From NCBI RefSeq assembly GCF_000720185.1, contig NZ_JOIY01000041.1, positions 1 to 64,000 of the forward strand: a DNA stretch of 64,000 nucleotides, read 5' to 3'. Made by a program: the position numbers and the translations under genes. Under the pieces are notes generated by a model. The model was given only the letters and a program-made list of their open reading frames with translations, was not told where the DNA came from and ran no database searches. Shown here piece by piece: positions 41,850-49,476 of this stretch (position 1 is its first letter; every line of letters begins with the position of its first letter). This stretch comes from Streptomyces sp. NRRL S-340 (GTDB taxonomy: Bacteria; Actinomycetota; Actinomycetes; Streptomycetales; Streptomycetaceae).

Positions 41850-42728
41850 GTGACGGCCGTGGGCGAACTGACGACCAGTGACGGTGTACGTCTGATGTAC
41901 CAGGACAGCGGAGGAAGCGGAATTCCTCTGGTCATGCTGCACGGCTGGGGACAGACACAGGAGATGTTCCGCCACCAGACGCGGGGACTGGCGCCGGATC
42001 GCCGTGTCGTCACCCTGGACTTCCGAGGCCACGGGATCTCCGACAAGCCGCACCACGGCTATCGCATCGCCCGCCTGGCCGCGGACGTCCTGAACCTCGT
42101 GGACCATCTGGGGCTCGACCGCTTCGACGCGCTCGGCTGGTCGATGGGGGTCTCGGTGTGGTGGAGCTTCTTCGACCAGTACGGCACCGGCCGCATCCGC
42201 CGTTTCGTCGCCGTCGACCAGCCCGCCGCCGTCGCCGCCGTGCCGTGGATGTCGGCCGAGGAGCAACGGCAGTCCGGGGCCATCTTCGACGTGGCGGGCC
42301 TGGTCGCACTCGGCGCGGACCTCGCCGGCCCGCAGGGCGAGCAGGTCCGGCACGACTTCGTCCGCGGCATGTTCTCCGGCGACCCCGACCCGGAGCTGTG
42401 GTCCTTCGTGGCGGAGCAGATCAAGTCCACGCCGGCCCACGCCGGAGTGCCCCTGCTGTTCGACCACTGCGCGCAGGACTGGCGGGACACGCTGGTGCGC
42501 ATCGATGTGCCGACACTGGTCATCGGGTGCGACGGCAGCCACGTGCATCCGCGTTCGCAGCAGTTCGTCGCCCAGCGGATTCCGGACGCGCGGTTGCATG
42601 TCTTCCCTGCCACGGTGGCCAATTCACACTTCCCCTTCCTGGAGAACCCGTCGGCCTTCAACGGCGTGGTTGACGATTTCCTTCGCGAGAAGCTGGACGC
42701 GGCAGACGACTCGAACGTTCACGCCTGA
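41850..42728 (+). CDS. Alpha/beta-fold hydrolase
   Basis: 292 residues from GTG 41850 (AAGGGAAA upstream). LVMLHGWGQTQEMFRHQ is the oxyanion loop, TLDFRGHGISDKP the next strand, ALGWSMGVSVWW the nucleophile elbow with Ser, and VANSHFPFLENP holds the catalytic His. The family includes non-heme chloroperoxidase-like and ester hydrolases. The following AraC gene is 66 bases downstream, so they may be cotranscribed. Confidence 0.9.
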   Translation: MTAVGELTTSDGVRLMYQDSGGSGIPLVMLHGWGQTQEMFRHQTRGLAPDRRVVTLDFRGHGISDKPHHGYRIARLAADVLNLVDHLGLDRFDALGWSMGVSVWWSFFDQYGTGRIRRFVAVDQPAAVAAVPWMSAEEQRQSGAIFDVAGLVALGADLAGPQGEQVRHDFVRGMFSGDPDPELWSFVAEQIKSTPAHAGVPLLFDHCAQDWRDTLVRIDVPTLVIGCDGSHVHPRSQQFVAQRIPDARLHVFPATVANSHFPFLENPSAFNGVVDDFLREKLDAADDSNVHA

Positions 42729-42794
42729 AGTCTACGTAAAGCCGTCCGGCGGACATTTCACGGCAAATTCAACACCGAAAAGGAAACGACGGGC

Positions 42795-43631
42795 GTGACT
42801 CTGTCGATCAATCTCCCCATGCCTGAAAACAAAGACAAACATTCTTCCGTCGCACCTCGGGGAAATGATGCGGGATATTTCATCACCCTGCCCTCGCCGG
42901 TCGGTGACGACGACCATCTTCATCTCGCGGTCAACATCTCCGACAGAACGATTCTCCTGAACCACGACCCTGCCCTGTTCCTGGAACCCGGCGATCTCGT
43001 CATCACCGGTGCCCGGCAAGCGGGGCTGCTCGCCGGTGACGGTGGAGCACTGGCCTTCTTCCGGATTCCGTTCTCGCTGCTCGACGCGTCGGCGGCCGAT
43101 CTGCGCGAGGTGCCGCAGACACATCTCAGCGGTGGGAGCGGCCTGGCATCGCTGGTCTCGCAGTTCTTGACAGCCCTCGCCAGAACGCCAGGCAGTGAAC
43201 GTCTGGCCGCCGGGCAACGGCTCGCCATGAACGCGGCGGACCTCGTGGCGTTGCTCGTCGGTGAGGTCCTCCAGGCACGCGGGCCCGGCTCCGCCGACGC
43301 GATCTCCGACTTGATGCTGCGCATACAGAGCCACATCGAGGAGAACCTCACGGACCCGGACCTGTCACCTGAGTCGATCGCTCGGGCGCACCACATCTCG
43401 GTGCGCTACCTGCACAAGGTCTTCCAGTCGGGCGGCACCACTGTGGGCGCCTGGATACGGCAGCGCAGGCTTGACGCCTGCCGCGCCGAACTGCGCAGGC
43501 AGCGTCGTACCGTGGCCTCAGTGGCCCACAGCTGGGGTTTCGCCAGCCCCTCCCACTTCAGTCGGCTCTTCCGGCAGACCTACGGCCTCACCCCCAGGGA
43601 GTGGCAGACGGCCGCGTCCTCGGACGCCTGA
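42795..43631 (+). CDS. AraC-family transcriptional regulator
   Basis: 278 residues from GTG 42795. The N-terminal half is a cupin-like sensor of the AraC-binding-domain type (AVNISDRTILLNHDPALFLE, GDLVITGARQAGLLAGD). The C-terminal double HTH reads SPESIARAHHISVRYLHKVF, VGAWIRQRRLDACRAELRRQ, TVASVAHSWGFASPSHFSRL and FRQTYGLTPREWQ. It lies between two hydrolase genes in one direction, likely regulating one or both. Confidence 0.92.
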   Translation: MTLSINLPMPENKDKHSSVAPRGNDAGYFITLPSPVGDDDHLHLAVNISDRTILLNHDPALFLEPGDLVITGARQAGLLAGDGGALAFFRIPFSLLDASAADLREVPQTHLSGGSGLASLVSQFLTALARTPGSERLAAGQRLAMNAADLVALLVGEVLQARGPGSADAISDLMLRIQSHIEENLTDPDLSPESIARAHHISVRYLHKVFQSGGTTVGAWIRQRRLDACRAELRRQRRTVASVAHSWGFASPSHFSRLFRQTYGLTPREWQTAASSDA

Positions 43632-43685
43632 GCCGCCCTTCCGTCACCGAAGCCCGGCCGCGGCCGGTTCCCTGCGCTGCCGGAC

Positions 43686-43724
43686 CACCGCCGGTGCGCT
43701 GCCGGGCGACCGCCGGTGCGCTGC
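43686..43724 (+). repeat. Direct repeat ACCGCCGGTGCGCTGC, two copies, 23-base period
   Basis: Perfect 16-base copies at 43686-43701 and 43709-43724 lie between the araC gene and the next hydrolase. The period, about two helical turns, suits an AraC-type site pair, but the location (190 bases upstream of the ATG) is not decisive. Confidence 0.55.
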
Positions 43725-43897
43725 GACGGCATTCTTGTCGGACCCGATGCCTGGCATGGCGGCCGTTCCGTCCCTGAACGCGAGGGCGGCAACCGGGCGC
43801 GCGCTCGTTCCGCCGGTCCTCTTGGCCGCAACTCCCGCTACAACCGCCCGGTGCCCATCGTCCGGCACACTCCACGCTCTGTGAAGGACCCGCCGCT

Positions 43898-44611
43898 ATG
43901 CCCACGCCCACCGTCGTCCTGGTCCACGGAGCGTTCACCGACACCGCTTGCTGGTTCGGTGTCGTCGCTGAGCTGCAACGTCACGGCACTCCGGTCATCG
44001 CCCCGCCCAACCCACTGCGCGGCCTCGTCTCCGACGCGGCCCACCTCGCCTCGGTGGTTGCCCAGATAGACGGTCCCGTCGTCCTGGTCGGGCACGCCTA
44101 CGGCGGTGCCCTGATCACCGTGGCCGGCACCACCGAGAATGTCGCCGCACTGGTGTACGTGGCTGCTTCGATCCCCCAAGAGGGCGAGAGCCTGCGCGAG
44201 TTGTGGGACCGCTTCCCGGCCACCGAGCTGGAGGACGGTCTCAAGCGGTGGACGTGCCCTGTGCCCGGTGGCGGTGAGGCCGTCGAGGTCACCATCACCG
44301 AGGAGGCGTACCCCTCGGTGTTCGCCGCCGATGTGTCCGACGCGGTCGTCCGGGTGCTCGCCTCCTGTCAACGCCCGATCGTCACGGCCGCGATCGACGA
44401 GAAGGTCACCGAAGCCGCCTGGCGTACCAGGCCCTCCTGGGCCCTGGTGGCGGGTGCGGACCGGGTGATCTCGCCGGACGCGGAGCGCTTCGGTGCGCAG
44501 CGGGCGGGGGCGAACGTCGTCGAGATCGACGGTGCTTCGCACGCCGTCGCTCTTTCCCATCCCACGGCTGTGGCGCGGCTCATCCACGAGGCGGTACGGA
44601 CGGTGAGCTGA
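43898..44611 (+). CDS. Alpha/beta-hydrolase-fold protein lacking the nucleophile Ser
   Basis: 237 residues: TVVLVHGAFTDTACWFGVVA, VVLVGHAYGGALITVAG, LVYVAASIPQEGESLRELW, PSWALVAGADRVISPD (acid) and IDGASHAVALSHP (His). It is plainly the family of the genes at 52535 and 53311, but the elbow reads G-H-A-Y-G-G (Ala67) where both paralogues have G-H-S-Y-G-G. Ester hydrolysis by the usual route is therefore impossible; it may be a pseudoenzyme, a binding protein or use another chemistry. It starts at ATG 43898, and the whiB gene follows 40 bases later, probably cotranscribed. Confidence 0.9.
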   Translation: MPTPTVVLVHGAFTDTACWFGVVAELQRHGTPVIAPPNPLRGLVSDAAHLASVVAQIDGPVVLVGHAYGGALITVAGTTENVAALVYVAASIPQEGESLRELWDRFPATELEDGLKRWTCPVPGGGEAVEVTITEEAYPSVFAADVSDAVVRVLASCQRPIVTAAIDEKVTEAAWRTRPSWALVAGADRVISPDAERFGAQRAGANVVEIDGASHAVALSHPTAVARLIHEAVRTVS

Positions 44612-44651
44612 CCGCCATCACTTTTCCAACCGATCCAGGAGAAACCGTCCC

Positions 44652-44912
44652 ATGAAGACACCACTCGAACCGCTTCTGCGGGCATGGGAGTGGCAGGCCG
44701 AAGCGGCCTGCCGAGGCATGGACAGCGCACTGTTCTTCCCGCCGTCGGGCGAGCGGGGCCACGCGCGCCGCCGCCGCGAGGAAGCAGCCGGTGCCGTCTG
44801 CGGCCCTTGCCCGGTGCGCCTGCTCTGCGACGACTTCGCCGTGGGCTCCGGCCAGCGCTACGGGGTGTGGGGCGGCCGCACCGAGGCCGACCGCCGCGAC
44901 GAGGCGGCGTAA
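44652..44912 (+). CDS. WhiB-family [4Fe-4S] transcription factor
   Basis: 86 residues. The four cluster cysteines are Cys20, Cys50, Cys53 and Cys59 (C...C-x2-C-x5-C), followed by the WhiB signature G-V-W-G-G (71-75) and a basic tail R-T-E-A-D-R-R. GGAGAAA precedes ATG 44652. Wbl proteins bind sigma-A region 4 and respond to redox/NO; in Streptomyces they govern development, antibiotic production or redox defence. It likely shares a transcript with the pseudo-hydrolase upstream. Confidence 0.93.
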   Translation: MKTPLEPLLRAWEWQAEAACRGMDSALFFPPSGERGHARRRREEAAGAVCGPCPVRLLCDDFAVGSGQRYGVWGGRTEADRRDEAA

Positions 44913-45461
44913 GCCGCAGCTCGGAGAACCCGGTCGTGCACCGGGAAGACGCCTGCTCCCCGCCCGATTCCTGACGTACCGCCCGGTGTCCACGCGTCAC
45001 CGCGGATCCGCGGCTCGACCGCGTTCACGTCCGAACCGTCCAGTGCCGCCGGTGCTTCGACCGTACGTCGTCCGCGCTCGCCCGCCGGCGGATCTCCGCC
45101 CGGCCCGCCACGCTCCTGGAGGAGCGTCCAGATACAGCCGGGGCGAGCGGCCCGTTCTCGGTCAGCATGACGACCGGGCTCTTGGCGGCGGTGTGGTCGT
45201 GGTTGCCGTCGACGGCTCTCGGAGACTGGCCGCCCGGTCCTCCGGGACGCTCCCCGGCCACTGATCGAGGACTGCGGTCATCGCCGGTCGAGGACCTGTC
45301 GGCGGAGTGTTCTGCGGGCAGCTTCGAACCCTCCCCCGACGGCGGTACTCACCTGCCGCTCGCCCAGTCGGAGAGCTCCAGAGCCTGCATCGGGTGTGGG
45401 TATGCGGGGTTGACGACCGCCGCCGAGTCCCACGGTCACCTCCAGCAGAGTGCCCCAGGCT
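44913..45461. other. 549 bases, no gene seen
   Basis: Open frames exist but lack protein character. A plus-strand run near 45180 reads GGGVVVVAVDGSRRLAARSS, faintly like a universal-stress-protein start, but it degenerates at once. Confidence 0.45.
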
Positions 45462-46058
45462 TCAGCGGGTGATCGAGATGGCGAAGGGCGCGAATCCGCT
45501 GGACCGGATCACGTGCGGGACGAACAGGATCGCAGCCTCCGTGGCGCGGGCGGTCTCGATCCCACCGAGGTCCGTGATCCACTCCCGCTTCCAGCCGAGG
45601 TCGGCGAGAAGCCCCCGTACGACCTGCTTGGCCTCCGGGTCCGTGGCGGAGAGGAAGACGGTCGGCGTCTGAGCGAGCGCGGCGGGCGCGGTCATGACAG
45701 GGAAGAGCATGGTGTTGAGCGTCTTGACGACGCGCGTTTCGGGGAGCGCTTGCTGGAGTTGCTCGGCCAGGCTTGAGCCGGGGTAGATCAGGTCGGCGGG
45801 CAGGCCGTCCGGTCCGTCGACGGTGGCGTTGGAGACGTCGACGAGTATCTTGCCCCGCAGTTCCTCGCGCAGCGCGGTGAGCCGGTCCAGCGAGCCGGCT
45901 CCCGGGGTGGCGTTGATGACGATCCGGGCTGTCCGCGCCGCTGATGCGGCGGCCCCCGGCGTGCGGTCCACCGCCGTCACCTCGTGCCCTGCCTGGGTGA
46001 GGGCTGTGGCCAGGTTGCCGCCGACGCGGCCGTTTCCGAGAACTGCGATCGTGGTCAT
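45462..46058 (-). CDS. NADPH-dependent F420 reductase-like oxidoreductase
   Basis: 198 residues. The dinucleotide motif IAVLGNGRVGGNLATALTQA is followed by HEVTAVDRTPGAAAS, IVINATPGAGSLDRL and KILVDVSNATVDGPDG. Later, TRVVKTLNTMLFPVMTAP and TVFLSATDPEAKQVVRGLLA match the Fno/pyrroline-5-carboxylate-reductase-like family acting on F420 or related substrates. It starts at ATG 46058, 41 bases after the monophosphatase stop, so both form one operon read leftwards. Confidence 0.85.
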   Translation of the reverse strand: MTTIAVLGNGRVGGNLATALTQAGHEVTAVDRTPGAAASAARTARIVINATPGAGSLDRLTALREELRGKILVDVSNATVDGPDGLPADLIYPGSSLAEQLQQALPETRVVKTLNTMLFPVMTAPAALAQTPTVFLSATDPEAKQVVRGLLADLGWKREWITDLGGIETARATEAAILFVPHVIRSSGFAPFAISITR

Positions 46059-46099
46059 GCCGATCAGGTCCTTCCGTGTGTGCGGATGGTGATGTGCGG

Positions 46100-46933
46100 T
46101 CAGAGGGCGAGCGTGGTGACAGCCTGGGCGTGGACGCCGGGCGCGGCGGCCAGGAAGCTCTCGCTCTGCGGAGTCCAGGGACGTCCCTCGGCATCGGAGA
46201 TCTGTCCGCCGGCCTCGGTGACGAGCAGCGCCCCGGGTAGCAGGTCCGCGCGGGCGCCGGCGAACTGCCAGAAGGCGTCGATCCGGCCGGCGGCCACGTT
46301 CAGCAGATGCAGGGTGGCGGGCACGGAGGTGCGCACCACGAGCGCGTCGAAGAGCATCGCGGTGATGGAGGAGCCGATGCGCCGCACGACCTCCTCGTTC
46401 TCGTCCGGCCTGGCCTGGCTCGTGGCCACGAGGCTCAGGCCGAGGTCGGTGGTCCGGGAGACGTGCAGCGGGCGGCCGTCGAGGTGGGCGCCGGCGCCGG
46501 CGAGCGCGGTGCAGGTCTCACCGGTCAACGGCAGGTGAACCGCGGTGAGCACCGGCTGGTTGTCGCGGACGAGAGTGGCGGTCACCGCCCACTCCGGCAG
46601 GGCGTGCAGATGGTTGACGTTGCCCTCGGCCGGGTCCACGACCCACCACTCGCCGGGAGGCAGGGCCCCGCCCGCCAGTTCGTCCTCCACGAAGCGGGCT
46701 TCCGGGCGCAACAGGGAGAGGCGGGGGCGCAGTATCTCCAGGGCGGCGTCGTCGTTGGCGGCGAGCGCACTCATCAGCTCTTCGCGGGTCTGGTGGCGGA
46801 CCACGGCTCCGAACCGCTCCCGCAGCACGGAACCCGCCGCGCGCACGGCGTCGGCGGTCTGCTCGAGCAGGTCGGTGTCGGACGCGTAGCCGGTGGTCGC
46901 AGCAATTTCGGTCGTCTGGATCGATTCGGACAT
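46100..46933 (-). CDS. Inositol-monophosphatase-family protein
   Basis: 277 residues from ATG 46933; a longer frame to 47227 crosses the promoter box and is rejected. Family features: RFVEDELAGG, WWVVDPAEGNVNHLHALPEW (canonical D-P-x-D-G-T is here D-P-A-E-G-N), then ARADLLPGALLVTEAGGQIS (canonical W-D-x-A-x-G region keeps the Asp). The changed metal loop may alter specificity. First gene of an operon with the F420-type reductase. Its upstream region carries a box shared with the lysR gene at 48110. Confidence 0.8.
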   Translation of the reverse strand: MSESIQTTEIAATTGYASDTDLLEQTADAVRAAGSVLRERFGAVVRHQTREELMSALAANDDAALEILRPRLSLLRPEARFVEDELAGGALPPGEWWVVDPAEGNVNHLHALPEWAVTATLVRDNQPVLTAVHLPLTGETCTALAGAGAHLDGRPLHVSRTTDLGLSLVATSQARPDENEEVVRRIGSSITAMLFDALVVRTSVPATLHLLNVAAGRIDAFWQFAGARADLLPGALLVTEAGGQISDAEGRPWTPQSESFLAAAPGVHAQAVTTLAL

Positions 46934-47020
46934 GGTGGCGCTCCCAGATGAGCAGGGGTGATCAGGTGGACCAGGCGAAACGGTGTTTCCTTCGGCCTGC
47001 ATCTCGAAGGTAGAAGCGCC

Positions 47021-47080
47021 GATCATTAACTTCAAGTGCATGTAAAACACTATTGGATTGACTCTCATGCAATTGAGTCT
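47021..47080. promoter_or_regulatory. LysR-type box plus relic of a lysR start
   Basis: TTAAC-N2-CAAGTGCATG (core within 47021-47051) recurs, reverse-complemented, upstream of lysR at 49046-49076. Here the core is followed at exactly the same distance (42 bases from ATTAAC/GTTAAC to ATG) by ATGCAATTG (47065), which matches the first nine bases of that lysR gene. The frame then stops after 12 codons (MQLSLSLPRRAR). It looks like the promoter and first codons of a lost divergent lysR, with the operator still facing the monophosphatase operon. Confidence 0.6.
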
Positions 47081-47351
47081 GTCGCTTCCTCGCCGCGCTC
47101 GATGACCTTCTTTCAGGAAGGCCGGCGCCCCCGGAGCTGCTGCGCGCCGCATGTCACCGCCCAGCGATGAGGCGGAAGTCTCGGGCGGTCCCGGCACACG
47201 ACAAAGGGGATCCTGGCCGGTGGTCATGGCTCCGGCCTATCGGTCACCCCACGGTGACCGTGCGGGTGTTCCCGGCACGCTGTTGGCGACATCGGAACTC
47301 CACTACGTGGTTCGCGCCCAGCGCCGCGCCGACGATCCCGAGGACCGGGGT

Positions 47352-47640
47352 TCACCGTCCCGTTCCGGCCGCCGGCGATCCCAGCAGCGCCCCCGCGAGC
47401 GCCCCTGCGACTGCTGCGGCGGCCGTGAACCGGGGTCCGGGCTTCGCCGTCGGTCGGGCGAGGTGCGCACCGAGGCCGATCAGCAGTCCGGTGCCGGGTG
47501 CCACCAGGACCGGGTCGGCGATGAACCGTCCCGGAGCCGGCGTCCAGGTGAACAGGACGCCCAGGAACCAGCCTGCCAGGCCGAGCGGCACCACGGTCGG
47601 CGCCCGGCTCCACCGGCTCGCCCGGTGATCGGGCGCGCCA
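47352..47640 (-). pseudogene. Membrane protein fragment, unknown
   Basis: Minus strand: APTVVPLGLAGWFLGVLFTW, FIADPVLVAPGTGLLIGLGA and FTAAAAVAGALAGALLGSPA, three hydrophobic segments ending in a stop at 47352. No start or family is evident and the N-terminal side joins a methyltransferase relic read from the other strand. Confidence 0.4.
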
Positions 47641-47689
47641 CGATGCAGTCGGCTGCGGAGCAGCAGGCCGATCCAGCTACTCCACCGAC

Positions 47690-47970
47690 TGGCGAAGAAG
47701 GCATCCGCGCTGGGCCTCGCCGACAGAGTCCTAGGCATCCAGACGGATCTGAACAAGGGCTGGCCACAGCTGGAGACCAGCGACCTGGTCTGGGCGGCCG
47801 CCTCGCTGCGCCACATGTCCGAACCCGACCGTGTGCTCGCCGGAGCGTTCGACAACCCGCGGCCGAGGCGGCCTGCCGGCGGTCACCGAAACGGACTTCT
47901 TCCCCCGCTTCCTGCCCGGCGACATCGGCGTGGGACGTCCGGTCCGGGGGCCCGCGTACACGCCACACTG
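47690..47970 (+). pseudogene. SAM-dependent methyltransferase fragment
   Basis: ALGLADRVLGIQTDLNKGWP, SDLVWAAASLRHMSEPDRVL, then after a one-base shift GLPAVTETDFFPRFLP: motifs II-IV of a class I methyltransferase (D-L-V-W-A-A-x-S-L-x-H-M). Motif I is missing. It stops at TGA 47968-47970. Confidence 0.65.
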
Positions 47971-47981
47971 AACCCGGGCCC

Positions 47982-48083
47982 GTGAAGAGCTGGAAGATCC
48001 TTCGCGACTGCCGCCTGGAAGGTGGCGGCGTTCACCACGCCATGCTCGGCGTCGCCCGCCTGCACGACCTCACCCTGGCCGGG
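47982..48083 (+). pseudogene. IS5 transposase C-terminal scrap
   Basis: VKSWKILRDCRLEGGGVHHA and MLGVARLHDLTLAG correspond to the last 34 residues of the transposase at 26065-26835 with a few substitutions. A second, independent copy of that element was once here. Confidence 0.85.
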
Positions 48084-48109
48084 CCCATCGGGAATGCGTT
48101 GCCGGAACG

Positions 48110-49030
48110 CTACTGGTCAGAGGTGTGGGGGGTGGTGAAGAGGGCCTGGAGGGTCTGTGTCGCCAGGTTGCGCAGCCAGGTGTGGGCGGGGTCGTCGTCG
48201 TGGCGGTGGTGCCAGAGCAGGTGGAGGGGCACGGGCGGCAGTTCGAGTGGCAGCGGCAGTGTGGTCAGGCCCAGCTGATCACGGGAGGAGCGGGTGGCCG
48301 CGTCCGGGAGGGTGACCACGAGGTCGGCGTCGCGGACGAGTTGCAGTGCGATGGCCGTGGTGGGGGCGGAGGCGATGACGCGGCGCTCGTGATTGAGGGC
48401 GGCCAGGGCGTCGTCGATCCGGTCGCGCAGGCTTCCGCGCCGGGAGACGGTGACGTGGTCGGCCGCCGCGTATCTCTCGACGGTCACCGGCTGTTCGGTG
48501 AGCGGATGCCCCGGCCGGACGGCGAGGACCAGCCGGTCGCGGCCGATGAGGCTGTGACGGATGTCGGACAGAGACGGCGGTCCGGCGCTGGATGCCACAT
48601 CGACATCGCCGCGGCGCAGCTCGGGAGTGTCGTCGCCGGGTTCGGCCGTGAGACGCAGTTGCACCCCCGGGGCCTGGCGGTGCACTGCTGCGATGAGGGC
48701 GGTCCCACAGGCGGCGGTGAGGGCGTCGTGCCAGCGGACGGTGAACACCCGCTCCAGGCCTGCCAGGTCGAGTTCCGTGCGGGCGGACAGCAACTGGTGA
48801 GCTTGCTGTACCAGGGCGTGGACCTCGGTACGCATGGCGAGCGCGCGGGGGGTGGGCGTCATGTGGCGTCCGGTGCGGACCAGGATCTGGTCGCCGGTGG
48901 CTTTGCGGATACGGCCCAGCGAGCGGCTCATCGCCGGCGCGGTGACGTGAAGCCGGTCCGCGGCCCCGGCCACGCTGCCCTCTTCCAGCAGCGCGTCCAG
49001 GGCGGTGAGCAGATTCAAATCCAATTGCAT
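48110..49030 (-). CDS. LysR-family transcriptional regulator
   Basis: 306 residues from ATG 49030 (MQLDLNLLTALDALLEEGSV). HTH: AGAADRLHVTAPAMSRSLGR, IRKATGDQILVRTGRHMTPT. The effector domain runs from about residue 90 (RVFTVRWHDALTAACGTALI). The longer frame to 49300 extends through its own promoter and is rejected. Upstream it has the same CAAGTGCATG box as the monophosphatase/F420-reductase operon, its probable target 1.2 kb away. It ends beside an IS5 scrap. Confidence 0.92.
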   Translation of the reverse strand: MQLDLNLLTALDALLEEGSVAGAADRLHVTAPAMSRSLGRIRKATGDQILVRTGRHMTPTPRALAMRTEVHALVQQAHQLLSARTELDLAGLERVFTVRWHDALTAACGTALIAAVHRQAPGVQLRLTAEPGDDTPELRRGDVDVASSAGPPSLSDIRHSLIGRDRLVLAVRPGHPLTEQPVTVERYAAADHVTVSRRGSLRDRIDDALAALNHERRVIASAPTTAIALQLVRDADLVVTLPDAATRSSRDQLGLTTLPLPLELPPVPLHLLWHHRHDDDPAHTWLRNLATQTLQALFTTPHTSDQ

Positions 49031-49045
49031 GACGGTAACTATAGA

Positions 49046-49076
49046 AGTGAAAAGCATGCACTTGTTGTTAACGATG
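49046..49076 (-). promoter_or_regulatory. LysR-type box upstream of lysR
   Basis: On the minus strand GTTAAC-N2-CAAGTGCATG lies 42 bases (from GTTAAC) before the ATG. The match to 47021-47051 includes TTAAC and CAAGTGCATG at identical spacing. Probable autoregulatory site. Confidence 0.6.
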
Positions 49077-49476
49077 ATGGCTCTGCCTTTTGAAGTGCGG
49101 GGCCGAGAGGAAGACCCAGCGCCCACCTCAACGGCCGCCGGACCGTGTCGGCCAAGAGCGAGCATCGAGGGCGCTGAGGCTCCGTCTCCCGCCCGTCGGC
49201 GGCTGGGTGTGGCCCGTAGCTTCGGGCGCGCCCTCTTTGGTGGACAGTGATTCGGCCCCCCTGTAGCGCGCCCGGCACAGATGCCCTGGGTGGGGGGCAC
49301 TCCCTCACACGCCCCTTCCCAGGGCCGGTCGCACGCTGTGGACTGGCCCGCTCGTCAGGCTTCCAGGAGCAGTGCGCTGCCGGGCTGTGAACGGTGCACA
49401 GAGAAACAACCAGCCTGCTTGGTGTCTTCATAGCCTGGCCGCGGCAACGTGAGCGACCGACCATCTGAGGAGCACC
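49077..49476. other. 400 bases upstream of poxB, no gene seen
   Basis: No convincing frame. It carries the poxB upstream region; GAGGAGC immediately precedes the poxB start. Confidence 0.5.

Noticed and set aside
44952..44965. 14-base match to the CRISPR-like repeat (CTGCTCCCCGCCCG)
   Set aside because: Only half a repeat, without the palindromic second arm and without a neighbour at 61 bases; expected by chance in GC-rich DNA.
47151..48278. 375-codon plus-strand open frame
   Set aside because: It strings together antisense of a membrane fragment, a methyltransferase relic in another frame and an IS5 scrap; not one protein.
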